A stretch of 64,000 nt of DNA from Serilophus lunatus (GCA_013399895.1 VXBA01005855.1:24444-88443); one strand, 5' to 3'; shown: positions 49,622-61,185, counted from the first letter of the stretch. Translations and numbers: made by a program. Notes: generated from the sequence alone by a model not told the origin.

Positions 49622-49915
49622 TTCACGAGAGCTTATAAGAAAGATGGAGATGCATTTTTTAGTTGCAATAGGAACAGGGGAAAAGAGAGGCTTGATTCAG
49701 ATTGGGTCTAAGGAAGAAATTCTTTATGTGGAGGATGGTAAAACACTGCCACAGATTGCCCAGAGAGTTGGTAGGTGCCCCATCCCTAGAAATGTTCAAA
49801 GCCAGGTCAGACAGAGCACCCTGATATCAGTAATTGAAGATGTCCCTGCTTATGGCAGGGGGTTTGGACTAGATGAGCTTCACATGTCCCTTCCAGCCCA
49901 AACCAGTCTAGGATC
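49622..49915 (+). mobile_element. CR1 LINE 3' fragment, plus strand
   Basis: The text follows the end of CR1: AAGAAAGATGGAGA, GATTCAGATTGGGTCTAAGG, AAGAAATTCTTTATGTGGAG, ATTGCCCAGAGAGTTGG, GTGCCCCATCCCTAGAAATG, GTCCCTGCTTATGGCAGGGG, TTGGACTAGATGAGCTTCAC, CCCTTCCAGCCCAAACCA. The typical tail repeat is degraded (GTCTAGGATCCC). Low similarity to the 4022 copy shows another subfamily. Confidence 0.9.
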
Positions 49916-50850
49916 CCACTTAGTTCTAGTTTTGAAAGCACCAAGATTGGACATTAGGGGGGTCACCTGATGCCTTGGTTTTAGCTGAGAAACAAACCAT
50001 GACATCAGACAGCTGTTTCGCCTGCAGCTGATCCACATTTTACCTGCAGAAGTTTGTCATCAGACCCTTGCCTGTCCTCAGCTGTCTGCAGGTAGCAGTT
50101 CAGAAAGTCACACAAGAAAGAAGAGTGCAGCCAGGGGTTCTGCAGCTTTAGTCCCTCCAGGGGCTATCAGGTGTTGAGCCTAGTGAAAAATGAATCAGCA
50201 GACTCCACCTGTTTCTACCTAAAGCCTATTTTTTAATCTCTCGTCTCCACTGGTAGTTTCTTCCCTGACAGAGCATTAGAAACAAGCTTTCTCTACCAAA
50301 ACAAAAAACTCTAAATGCAGTCACAGCTGTTCCAGCCTTCATTGTGCCTTGACTGTCAATTTCATTGGCTGACCTAGTTAGTAGAAACTACATCAAAAAA
50401 AGCTTGTTTTGCTCCTTTGAGAACTGACATTAGCTTTTCTACTATAACTGAAAAAGGTCCACAGGGAAGCTGAACTTTGGTTTCCTATGATACAGCCAGT
50501 AAAGAAAAACTAGTCCAGCACAAAAGCAATCCCTGTTTGCTGTAGCTGCAAAGAGGCAATCAGCTCATCAATTTGTTTAATGTAGCAAGAAACAGCCAAG
50601 AATTTGATTTGGCACACAACTACAAATGCAGTTGTGAAATCAAGATCCTGAATTTATCCAGAGCACCCAGATATATCATAGAACAGATGAGTTAAGGAGC
50701 CTGAAGTTTTACAAGATCCACAGGATTTGGAAAAGATGTTATAGTTTTCAGGAAAATTGATGTGCTAATAAAGGAAAAAGCAAGCAGAACCACTTGGGGT
50801 TTGGTGATTGGTGGTTTTTTTTGTGGTTTGTTGGTTTTTTTTAAATTTGA
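49916..50850. other. AT-rich non-coding stretch
   Basis: No gene recognised. A G/T-rich low-complexity patch lies at 50808-50845, directly before the next CR1 fragment. Confidence 0.5.
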
Positions 50851-51340
50851 AACAGGGAAGGTCCAGCATGCCCTGACAGCCAGGAGAGCCAACCATGTCC
50901 TGGGGTGCATCAGGCATAGCACCTGACAGCTGGTCAAAGGAGAAGATGGTTCCATTCTGCTCTTCACTGATGCGGCCTCACCTCAAATCCTGTGAGCAGT
51001 TTTGGGCTCCACAATATCTAAAAGATAGTAAGTTATTAGAGAGATCTGAAGAAAGGCCAAGAGAATGGTGAAAGCCTTATGAGGAGTGGCTGAGGTTACT
51101 TGGTTTTTTGAGTCTGGAGAAAAGGAGGCTGAGGGAAGACCTCATTGTGGTCTTTAACATCCTCCCAAGAGGAAGCAGAGGGGCAGGTACCGATCTCTTC
51201 CCTTTTGTGACCAGTCACAGCAAGCAAGGAAAATGCATTGAACTTTAGTCAGGGGAGATTAACATTGGATATCAGGAAAACATTTTTCACCCAGTGGCTG
51301 ATCGGGAACTGGAACAAGCTCCCCAGTGAAGTGATCATAG
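50851..51340 (+). mobile_element. Decayed CR1 LINE fragment, plus strand, 3' end missing
   Basis: CR1 ORF2-like text includes CAGCCAGGAGAGCCAACCAT, GCGGCCTCACCTCAAATCCT, GTTTTGGGCTCCACAATATC, GAGTCTGGAGAAAAGGAGGC, GAGGGAAGACCTCATTGTGG and AACTGGAACAAGCTCCCC. Stops and frame changes are frequent. The normal 3' untranslated tail is not seen, so both ends are lost. Confidence 0.88.
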
Positions 51341-54300
51341 CACCAAGCCTATATCAGTGAAAAAGTTAATCTTCTGAAGTACACAGTTTAGGCTGAATTC
51401 TAAACTAAAATCTTACAGTAGTGGCAAAGTAAGCACATTTCTAGTAAATGTGTTTATGGGGGTTTTGTTTGTTTTCTTTTGTGGTAAATAAAGAGGTTGG
51501 GTAAATCTATATTGTACTTCCCTTCACTGTACAAAATGTGGACTCCAACAATATTATACAAATAAGAGTCAGTGGTCCTGAAATATTTGTTTTTAAAAGG
51601 TAACCATATAAATAAAAGGATAGAAAAAATGGTTTCAAGAATTGATAATTATGTGATGTCGGTGCTTGTGCACTGATTTACTGCATTCCCCATCATGTTC
51701 TGTACATCTTCAATGATGCAAGGATACAAACTTTTATACATAGTTTTTGAATGTAACACAGTAGATTTGTACTACAAATCTGAGAAATAATAGCATTTCT
51801 TTAAAAAAACTCTGCTACCATTTGGAAAACACAGCAAAGTATATCATTAACATTCAAGGCTACTTACAATCAAGATTTTCTCGGGAAGCTTTAGGTGACT
51901 ATATAAAACTGTATGTGCCACACTTGGACTTTTTAATGGTGTGAAACCAATAAATTGGTTTCAATATTTCTGCATAAAATGTAACACTTTTTAAATAGGT
52001 GCATCTAATCATGAGGGACATTTTTTCCTATTCTTTCCTATTTTCACATATTAAGTTTCCTGTTTGCCTTTTAAAATACCAGGAACTGATTTAAAAGAAA
52101 AACTAGGAAAAAAGTTGAAAATTGATTAAATAACAGAACATTCTCCTGGCAGGTGCCCTCATAGGAATCATAAAAATATTTGTTTGAAGAAAGAACATTA
52201 CCTCAAATGAGGAGACTATCAACTACACCGAACAAGGTATTGTTGCTTATTCTTCATTCTTTTTTTCAGTTTCTGTTTAGTTTTAATAATACTAGATTTA
52301 ATAATACTAGATTCACAGGAATAGTTGATATTAGCAGTAAAAATGCTTTCTGTGCTAAGCATCTTCTCATCAGAAATTAAAACATGATAGAAAACACACT
52401 AACTTGCCATCATCTGCCTCACATTACTCAAGGTTATCTGCAGTCAATCTAATGTGTAATTTTAGCAACGTGGTACTGTTAAAATCCAGCAGTTCAGGTT
52501 TAGAGGCTCTACCTATAGTCAAAAACCATAGACCACTCAGTATTCCTCATTGTAATTTGTGATGCACATGCATCATCATTTCTATTTGACACAGTTTAAT
52601 GCATAGATGTGCTGAATGCACACTTCGTTTAATATGACTTTCACCTTAAATTTTATTGTGTATCACACTTCTGTTTCAGTAATTGTTCTTTTCCATGTGG
52701 CTATTTTTGCTGCTTATGTACATATTTTGACTCCCCCAAGGGCCAGCACACCTACAAGATTCTGAGGCAGAATCTCTTTGTAACAACAACCTTTAAGTGT
52801 GGTTATTTTATTGCCTGTTGGCTCATTTCAAGAAACTCAAAAAAGCTGAGTGCTGTGCTAAGAATGAGGAGAAAGATGCTAATTATCCCCAGTAATTTAA
52901 ATACATAAACTAGTTTTGGCTCTCTATGCCATGTTTCCCAAGTCCTGGGCCCTCAATTAACCCTTTTCTTATCGCATTCCTTTTGTATATGAAAAGGCAT
53001 CCCACTCTCCAATCCTCCTTCCTCAGATTACATTCTAAATAGCAGAAAAATCAAACTAGCATTATAAATTAACATATTTATCGTGTAACTATTCCTTTCC
53101 CAAATTGCATCCCAGCTTAAACAGAAGTGAGTGGAGAATCTCCGGTGTGTGAATGGGAGGGTGTGTATTTCATATCAAGAGGGCTTCTTATTTACATGGT
53201 GATCATATTTATACAAGTTAAAGGCACATACAGCTGATGCCACCTTCTTCAGGAATCTAAGGCACTGTTAAAGGCTACAAATAGTGGGTGCTATAACACG
53301 TTTTTAATGGAAATTAAGAAGTGCTGTTAGCGGGGAGGGCATGAAGGGAAACTGGTGCAATTCTCTTTGAAAAGATAGCTAACACTTTCACAAAGCAATA
53401 TTGTGCACTAGTTTAGGTTCTTTAGTGTCTTTTATGTTATAGGAATATTTGCTGGTGATGAAAATGATGCACAGCCAATCAAACCACAGTGCCACACAGC
53501 CTGCCATGCCACGAGCTCAGTGTTTAAAATAACCCTTAGGTATTGTTCATTAAGAGTTGGTGTTTATGCAAATTAGAGAAGCATGTTCCCAGCCTGGCCA
53601 TCTGGTGTTAATAACAACTATAAAAACAACAACAATAGTAATGATGAAAAAATACATGCACAACTTCTCCCTGATCAAAGTAGCAAGCTTTGAGTCGTCC
53701 TCAGAATCTATATAATCAATGATAATATTCCTACATTAAATGCATCAAAAAATTGCAAACCTTACCTCGTTGGCTTTGTAGGGCCATCAGATTTTCTGGA
53801 TGAAATAAGTGACTGTGTGGACAGCCAATAAAACTGTACTGAAAGGCTGATTATGGGCACTTACTTAATGCAAAGCCTCCACTGAATATTCATATGATGT
53901 CTGTGTTTATGCAAATTAAAGCAAAAGAGAATATGTTGCCATAGCCCACAAACACTGTGTGCAGCAGAAAATAGAGAATAGTGACAAATAAATCTTGAAA
54001 ATCATAGCTATGAAGGGGAATGAAGAGTATAGTGAAACAATAAATGTTTTAAAATGAATCAGAGGTTTCATAAGCTTTGTCTAATCATGTAATTTTTAAC
54101 CCCATCAGGTATTTTTATACAATGCACAAATGTGCAATTTTCACCATCCTAAAAGATAGTATCACTGATGTTTGTCAACTGTATTAATTTTGTAACTGTG
54201 CAAGCAGAGTTCAAGTAGATGAAAAATAATTACAATAAAAATTATGCTGTAATACATTAAGAGTAAGCCCCAGGGGCTTGTGACACACTTTATTTAGTCT

Positions 54301-54718
54301 TTCAGGTGAGGCTTTCTTCTCAGAGAAAATTATAGTGGAAAGTAGAGTGTGCCAGTGGGAGTCTGAAAGAAATCAAATTTAGCTCATTCATATTTTAGAT
54401 TTGTTGTGTAGCTGCTTCCTGATGCAGGATCATATGTGATAGAGTTAATAATATTGTTGTACTGGGCTTTTCCCCAACCTGATATAATCTTTAAAAGAAT
54501 GTGGATTTTACAATTAAGGATCAAAATACATGTGAAATTTATATGTTATTTCTCAAATCAGATTAAAATACATCAGTTCAAATTCTTAATATAGTAATCA
54601 CCAAACACAGTAATGCTTTTTTACAATGAGATATTTCAAAATCAGAATGATACAGCATATCAGCATTGCCATTTTCTTAATAAACCAGATTACATACAAG
54701 TAGAAATATGACTTTTAT
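51341..54718. other. AT-rich non-coding stretch with possible conserved element
   Basis: No gene recognised. A 17-base local duplication (TTTAATAATACTAGA-type) lies at 52280-52312. The part from about 53100 to 54000 has a denser set of transcription-factor-like motifs, including two identical octamer sites. Confidence 0.45.
53560..53918. promoter_or_regulatory. Two identical 16-bp octamer-containing repeats; candidate regulatory element
   Basis: GTGTTTATGCAAATTA occurs at 53560-53575 and again at 53903-53918, same strand, 343 bases apart. Each contains ATGCAAAT, the POU/Oct consensus. CCAATAAA lies between them at 53825, and CATTAAGAG and ATTCATATG homeobox-like text is next to the sites. 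No promoter or exon was recognised. That this is an enhancer is inference. Confidence 0.35.
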
Positions 54719-54998
54719 GAAGTTCACAGTATCAGCAATGTTGGAAGAGACCTTAGAGGTCGCCAAGTCCGACCTATAATCTAACAGCCCATCATCTAAG
54801 TTATGGCACCAAGCAACTCATCCAGCCTACTCTTGAACACCTCCAGGATCAGTGACTCCACCACCTCCCTGGGCAGCCCATTCCAAAGGCAGATCACTCT
54901 TTGTGTGAAGAATTTCTTCCTAATATCACGTCTAAACCTCCCCTGGTGGAGCTTGAAACTGCGCCCTCTTGTTCTGTCGCCAGTTGCCTGAGAGAAGA

Positions 54999-55335
54999 TA
55001 TAGAGGGATTTCTCACAGAGAGAGGGCACAGCAAGGCCTACGTGCTCAAGCAGTGCCTGGGCCTCAAAAACAAGGATGGCTCGGCCTTGAGCTAAGTTGA
55101 AGATGGAACTTAGGACAATAATTAGACAGAAATAAAAAGAGTAAGGTAAGAAGAACTTAAACATAGGGGGTGTGCATATGCAAATGTATAACCAATTGAC
55201 TATTAGTTGGGGCGCATGCTTTGTGTGTGGGAAAATGAACTATTATATAAACTGCACTTTTTCTGCAATAAACGAGCATTTCACCAATACTTCTGTGAAG
55301 ACTTGTGATTTGAGTCGGAACCGACCCCGACAACA
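54999..55335 (+). mobile_element. Solo LTR (337 bp), alpharetrovirus/ERVK-like, 6-bp TSD AGAAGA
   Basis: The LTR lies within the CR1 copy and is flanked by AGAAGA (54993-54998 and 55336-55341). Removing it and one duplicate restores a normal CR1 reading (CCTGAGAGAAGAGACC), which proves the insertion and its exact ends. It starts TATAGAGGG (TG changed to TA) and ends CCGACAACA. A TATATAAA box (55244-55251) is followed 16 bases later by AATAAA (55267-55272) and GAGCATTTCACC. This compact order of TATA box, poly-A signal and start region, together with the length (about 330 bp) and the 6-bp duplication, resembles avian alpharetroviral and ERVK-type LTRs. There is no internal viral sequence. The class is inferred from structure. 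Confidence 0.88.
55244..55272 (+). promoter_or_regulatory. LTR core promoter and poly-A signal
   Basis: TATATAAA is followed by AATAAA, with the predicted start site near or just after AATAAA. The poly-A hexamer therefore lies at the U3/R border, so it is transcribed mainly from the downstream copy of a provirus. Confidence 0.65.
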
Positions 55336-55560
55336 AGAAGAGACCAATCCCCACCTGAGTACAACCTCCTTTCAGGTAGTTATAGACAGCAATAAGGTCA
55401 CCCTGGAGTCTCCTCTTCTCCAGGGTGAACAACCCCAGCTCCCTCAACCATTCATAGGGCTTCTGTTCCAGACCCCTCACCATCCTCGTTGCCCTTCTCT
55501 GGAGCAACTCAACATCTTTCTTAAACTGAGGGGAACTGGACACAGTACTCAAGATGGCAT

Positions 55561-55755
55561 CTAACCAGTGCTCAGTACAGACAGGGGAAGGATAACCTCC
55601 CTAGTCCTGCTGGCCACACCATTCCTGATGCAAGCCAGGATTCCATTGCCCTTCTTGGCTGCCTGGGCACACTGCTGGCTCATGTCAAGTCTCCCACCAG
55701 CCAGCACTCCCAAGTGTCTCTCTGTCTGCCCATTCTCCAGACACTCCGACCTCAA
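55561..55755 (-). pseudogene. CR1 ORF2 middle fragment (frameshifted)
   Basis: Open text [32 protein letters not shown] and [13 protein letters not shown] corresponds to residues 60-105 of the fragment at 4017. It is out of frame with the RT core upstream, and its start methionine is not biological. Confidence 0.88.
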
Positions 55756-55816
55756 CCCCTCTGCACGGGGTTATTGCGAACAAAGTTAAAGACACAGCAC
55801 TTGGATTCTTTGAATC

Positions 55817-56704
55817 TCATCCCATTGGAATCTGCCCTTCACTCCAGCCTGTCCAGATCCCTCTGCAGGGCCCTCCTACCCTCCAACAGATCAACATCTG
55901 CTTGGTGTCATCTGCCAACTTACTAATGAAGGACTCAATCCCACCATTAAGGTCATCAGTAAAGATATTAAACAGAACAGGGCCCAGCACCGATCCCTGA
56001 GGGACACCACTAGGGACCGGTCGCCAACTGGATGTGACACCATTCACAACCACTCTCTGGGCTTGGCCATTCTGCCAGTTCCTAATGCAGCACAGCATGC
56101 TCCCGTCAAATCCCTGGGCTGCCAGCTTTTCCAGGAGTATACTATGGGAGACTGTGTCAAAGGCTTTACTGAAGCCCAGGTATACTACAGCCACAGCCTT
56201 CCTCTCATCTACCAGGTGAGTTACTTGGTCATAAAAGGAGATCAGGTTGGTCAGGCAAGACCTACCCCTCCTAAAACCATGCTGGCTGGGCCTTATCCCC
56301 TGACCATCAAGCAGGCGTTGCATGATTGCACCTAGGATTAACTGCTCCATTACTTGTCCTGGAACCGAGGTCAGGCTAACAGATCTGTAATTACTGGGAT
56401 CATCTTTCCAATCCTTCTTGTGGATGGTTGTCACATTGGCCAGCTTCCAGTCATCTGGGACTTCACCTGTGAGCCAAGACTGCTGATAAATGATTGAGAG
56501 TGGCTTAGCAAGCTCATCTGCCAGCTCTCTCATCACCCTAGGGTGGATCCCATCTGTTCCCATGGACATATGAGGATCCCAGCAGTTCAGTATATCTCTA
56601 ACTTCTTCCTTCTGGATTACTGGGGGATTATAGTGAACTCTGACCCCATCTACCCATTTACTCCCAGCCCAAGCAGAGCATCCTGCTACAACTTGGTACT
56701 GCAT
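55817..56704 (-). pseudogene. CR1 ORF2 reverse transcriptase core, 295 open codons
   Basis: This frame holds most of the RT palm and fingers of CR1 ORF2. Landmarks by residue: [17 protein letters not shown] (47-63), [18 protein letters not shown] (80-97), [19 protein letters not shown] (105-123), [15 protein letters not shown] (141-155), [19 protein letters not shown] (173-191), [19 protein letters not shown] (228-246) and LADDTK (263-268). The metal-binding aspartate usual in the motif (LDFSKAFD) is glycine here (residue 177, codon at 56174-56176), a single-base GAC to GGC change. The residue before ADD is Leu instead of Phe/Tyr. The copy is therefore catalytically dead, although the frame is still open. 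Text before about residue 20 is probably flanking DNA. Confidence 0.95.
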
Positions 56705-56705
56705 G

Positions 56706-57070
56706 TGAGCACAATCAACTATCTACAACAACATACCATGGGGAATGGAGAAAATGTTTAGGGTCTGACTGTGTTTTGCATGCCGAACATGAATCAACAG
56801 TGCCACATTACATGTGAAAATGCTGGTGGAAGTATAAACAGAAAGGCTGCTATAGAGTGCCAGGGAATGCCATGTCTGTGAGAAGAAGAATAGGAAACAC
56901 TATCCCTAAATAGAAAAGAGTAATCTTTAAGTGCAGTAGTGGATAATTGAAGTTGGCCAATAAGAAAAAAGATTCTGGTAGTAGTGATGCTCTGAGGCAG
57001 CTTCCATGAGACGTCTGTGAATTCAGGATCATGGAGATATGAACAAATTGTCAAGCACCTTCCAGAATGA
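56706..57070. other. Short non-coding spacer
   Basis: Ordinary sequence between the CR1 5' truncation point and the next LTR. No feature recognised. Confidence 0.5.
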
Positions 57071-57075
57071 CCTGC

Positions 57076-58151
57076 TGTAGTGGTTTGACCTGAGCTGGAT
57101 GCCAGGGGCCCACTACAGCCACTCTCTCTCTCCCCCCTGTAAACAGCAGAGGAGTGAAAATATAACAAAGGGCTTTGCAAGTTGAGATAAGGACCATAAA
57201 AATATTCCTCACTAATCACCGTCACGGGCAAAACAGACTCCATATGGGGATATTAGTTAAAGAGACACCTTTCTCCCCACCCCCTCCTGTTTCATGTTCA
57301 ACCTTCTGTCCCCCAGCAGTGCAGGGAGACAGGGAGGAGGGTTATGGTCAGTTGTTGTTCACAGCCATTGCTTAGGGAGAGGAGTCATTCCCCTGCATCC
57401 CGTGGGTTCCCTCCCACAGGAGACAGTCCTTCACAAACTGCACCAGTGTGACTCTCTCCCACAACAGAGAGTCCTTCATGAACTGCTCCAGTGAGAGTCC
57501 ATCCCATGGGCAGCAGCTCTTCAGACACTGCTGCCACATGGGTCATTTTCCACAGGGTGCAGTCCTTCTGGCACAAGCTGCTCCAGCATGGGTCCCCCAC
57601 AGGCCACAAGTCCTACCAGGAAATCCTGCTCCAGTGTGGGCTCCTCTCCCCATTACAGCACCCTGCCAGCACCCTGCTCCAGCATGGGCCTCCCATGGGA
57701 TCACAGCCTCCCTCCAGTATCCACCTGCTCCTGTGTGGGCTCCTCCACAGGCTACAGGTGGATCTCTACACTCCTGTGGCCCTCCATGGGCTGCAGCAGC
57801 ACAGCTGCTTCACCATGGTCTTCACCACAGGCTGCAGATGGATCTCAGCTCCTCCCCCTCCTTTTGCACTGACCTTGGTGCCTGCATTGTCCGTAACTTC
57901 TCACCCTGCTCCTCTCCAGCAGCCATCTTTATCTAAACTAACTTTTTTTTCCCCTCCCTTCTTAAATATGTCATTACAGAGGCGTTCCTTTAACTGCTAA
58001 TTGGCCTGGCCTTGGTCAGCAGCGTGCCCAACTTGGAGCTGGCTGTAATTGGCTCTGCTGGACATGGGGAAAACTTCCAGCAGCTTCTCCAAGAAGCATC
58101 TCCCTCAGCCCCCCATTGATACCAAAACCTGGCCACAGGAAAACCACTACA
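57076..58151 (-). mobile_element. Solo LTR (1,076 bp), ERVL-type, with 11-bp terminal inverted repeats
   Basis: The ends are TGTAGTGGTTT and AAACCACTACA, a perfect 11-base inverted repeat. Flanks are CCTGC (57071-57075) and CCTGT (58152-58156), a 5-bp target duplication with one mismatch. I place it on the minus strand: there, CATATTTAAG (plus 57961-57970) sits as a TATA-like box, and the unique text GTCTGTTTTGCCCGTGACGG lies in the U5-like end. I recall this as a widespread avian ERVL-like LTR. The usual poly-A-signal segment next to the U5-like text seems deleted here. The middle is made of about ten imperfect 40-50-base tandem units. No internal viral genes are attached. Confidence 0.85.
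57412..57862 (-). repeat. About ten imperfect 40-50-bp tandem units inside the LTR
   Basis: Units follow a pattern of CCCAC(A/G)GG, a CAG-containing middle and CTGCTCCAGYRTGGG text. Unit length varies from about 40 to 52 bases and is mostly not a multiple of three, so a repeat protein is unlikely. The run explains several spurious open frames (57385-57609 minus; 57448-58000 plus). Confidence 0.8.
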
Positions 58152-60626
58152 CCTGTACAACTGTGATGATGAACTGAGAAACAGGTTGATGACGTCTTTT
58201 GGTCATTATTGGCCTATGTTCAAGCTGGTTGTGATTACCCACTTGTGCTCTTGCTAGCCTGGGATGGCTGAGAAAAGTCAGAGCTGACCTAGTTTATTGT
58301 TGGCAAAGGATTGACTGGATGTAGCTTTGTTGTTACAAGTCTGGATTCTAGGTCAGTATCAGCCTTCTGGCATAAGAAGTGAACTACTCCATCAACTCAT
58401 CATCATTGTCTTGAGGTGCAGTATCTGTTTTTGTTAGTATTGTCCCTGTTCCTCATCTTCCTCAGACTATCCAGTAGATGACAGACAAGCAATACTGAAT
58501 TCCCATCTCTTCCATGCAGCTGGTCTAGTCCTGGTACAAATAACAAACAAGTCTATTTACGAAAATTTTACAATCATTTTGTCATTCATGTCTCAGACCT
58601 CTTTTATCGCTGTTTATCTTTCATATGTGCAACTTGCCTTCTGTTCTTGTTTCTAGCAAAAAAACCCCAAGGTCTTAAATTTACATTTCTTCCTGTGTAT
58701 TTGTAATAAAGAGATAAAAATAATAAAACATTTAAAAAATCTAGATCTTATTTCTGTTCTTTTATCAATTTACATTAGCATAACCTTCTTTATAGGAAAT
58801 TGCTCTTAATTTACTTTTATGTAAGAAATTATAATCAAGCCTTTGTAGCACTAATTAGTCTACATTTTTGTAGTGAGAGAAAGGAGTATTTTGCCCACAG
58901 TCTAAATTTAGACAGATATTAATGTCTTAGTTCATCGTTATTAAAATATGATTGTCGCAATAATGTAATATGCATCTCATTTATTCTTTCCTTGCTTTCT
59001 GTGCCATTTCATGCCAGCAAAGAGACAACAGTTAGTGCTTCTTGTTGCTTTTCATGCTGTTATATTTATCTTGTACTTTCTTGGCTACAATTTAATGTCA
59101 CTCATTCATCCATTTCTCTTTGCTTTAGATTGAAACGTGCCAAATGTCAAAACAAACATTTGAATATATCCATTCATGTTCCCTCATATTATTTCAATGC
59201 ATATCACTTACTCCATCGTGGACATGACCCAAAACACAAACCCAGAACACAGAGGTGAGGTCCTTCAATCCATTTTTTTTTTCAAGAACTCAGTAAATTA
59301 CATTATTCAGATTGCTTGGAAGAGAACTTCACAATTCTCTGCCTTTAGCTTCTTTTGTGGTCCAGCAAATGGCACATCCAACATGATCTGTGCTGTGCCA
59401 CAGCAAAACATAGCTCTGTGGTTCCAGCTACCCAATTGGTTTTGCAGGTGATGAGAGGGTTAAAATAGGGTTTGGAAATTATTTTTTTTATAGCACTTGC
59501 TAGCAAAATGGGCTGAGTGATGCTGGCACAGCTGGGAGACGGTGTCATCTTCCAGTGCTGACACATGATAAAATCCTGTTAGCTCAGTCACAGAGTAGAC
59601 GAACCAAAAATTAGATGAACATAGATGAACATAACCACAGAATCCCTAAACAGGGTGTTAGTGCACCCAAAGGGTCCCCAGCACCACCTATAATAATTAC
59701 AGCCTACAGTTACGGTGAATTGCACAGGGAGATGCTTGACACTACACTTTGGGTTCACAATCTCTGGAACTAATTCATTTCCTTGAGATGACTGTCATCT
59801 GGCATAGAATAAAATACTAGAGTTGACTTTGAAATATGAATAGTGCTGATTTGTCAAGGCTCAGGGTAAGAGGAGGTGAGTGCTGTTGGCTGTGGTGGCC
59901 TGCAGATTGTTCCTTGGTTCTGCTGTCCTTGGGCCTCCAAACCACAGCACAGCCACCAACCTCCATCTCCTCCCTGTGTGTCACTGGGAATGGTGCTGCC
60001 CTTCTCCTTGGGGCAATGCTGAGAACAGGTGAGACAAGATCAGCAGCAGATTTTGCATTCCTCTCCCACAGCAGTGGATCACAGAGGGAGACACAGCTGA
60101 GCATCCCAAGGGGCCATGGGGTCATGGTGTTACCTCTGTCAGAGTGAGATCAACAGAGGTATTTTGACCTGCACGGCTCCTTATGATGGATATATTTGAG
60201 CTATACAATATTGTGTCTTATCCATCACTGTAGTGGCTGGCAGTTCCAGAGTACTGTCAGCCCTTTAGAAACAGCTGTGTACAAGTGTTCTATGAGACTC
60301 TTTGTAGATGAGCTGTCTGAAAACAGTGCTGTCATGTGTCAAGCATCACAAAGTGGACCAGGGTGAATTGCAGTTTTGTCTGAAAAGGCTTTTGTCTTCT
60401 AATGGAGCACATAAAAAGAGCAGATGGATTCCAAGAAAGAAGAGATCAGCACTGATGTGACAACTCACTGAGGCTGATATTAAGTAAGTGCTGGAAGCAC
60501 AGCTTCTCTGTGGAAAAGATTTTGGGGAAAAATTACTATGCAGATGTACAATGACACAGTTTATTTGCTGAAATATTTAGATAAGCTTTAATTAAAAAAA
60601 ACCAAACTGGATGGAAAACACTATTC

Positions 60627-60648
60627 TTTTTTTTTTTTTTTTTTTTTT
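60627..60648. repeat. Poly-T tract (22 T)
   Basis: Homopolymer run, followed by AAATAGG. No retroposed sequence was recognised beside it. Confidence 0.9.
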
Positions 60649-61185
60649 AAATAGGTTAAAACTATTCAAGGTGATTATCCTCATAATTTTATTTGTCCCT
60701 CTTCTGCTTTTCACTTCTACTTTAATACAACTTTCTTTTCCTTCAGCAATGCTTGGCTCTTTACTGGACTTTTGAATTGTAGACAGTCAATGGAGGAAGA
60801 AACAGAAGAATCAATACTGCCCTCTGATGCAAGATCTGTCTTGTTAAAAGAGGAATAATTGACTGCTTATCATTAATTATTCTACCCTTCAAAAAGTAAA
60901 AAGTGGTAAAATATAAGACTCAATTGTCAATACTGCCACAGAGCTGGTTAAGCTTGGAACTTGCCAAATGTTCCTCCAGGTTGTAGATGTGGGTGTCTCT
61001 GTGCTTGCTAGAAGCACTGGCACAAGCTGGCTGCTAAGCTACCACAGAGGTCAATAGCCACCAAAGATAATCTGCATGCATAAGGGTCACAGTGCTGTTG
61101 TATTAGTTATCTAATTTCGATCTTATCCTAACATTGCAGAGCCATACAGCTATAGCTTATGTAGATATGATAGTATCAGTCTCCC

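Larger units (their letters stand above)
54796..55552 (-). pseudogene. CR1 ORF2 C-terminal fragment, interrupted by LTR
   Basis: Two pieces flank the LTR. The upstream piece (55552 down to 55342) reads [33 protein letters not shown] and [16 protein letters not shown]. The downstream piece (54998 down to 54796) reads [43 protein letters not shown] and a stop. These are the counterparts of residues 125 onward of the fragment at 4017. LTR-derived text replaces the join in both open frames. Confidence 0.92.
54719..56690 (-). mobile_element. CR1 LINE, 5'-truncated, minus strand, split by an LTR
   Basis: This is the longest CR1 copy in the window. On the minus strand it runs from the start of the RT domain (about 56.65 kb) through the C-terminal ORF2 segment to the 3' end near 54719-54760 (TTCACAGTATCAGCAATG, TTGGAAGAGACCTTAGAGGT in plus orientation). 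The apurinic-type endonuclease region is missing. A 337-bp LTR with a 6-bp target duplication interrupts ORF2 at 54999-55335, so the CR1 sequence is older than that LTR. Frameshifts break ORF2 between 55.55 and 55.82 kb. Confidence 0.95.

Noticed and set aside
57448..58000. Overlapping plus-strand frames of 162-169 codons with His/Pro/Cys-rich text
   Set aside because: They cross the tandem units of the LTR in several frames; unit lengths are not multiples of three.
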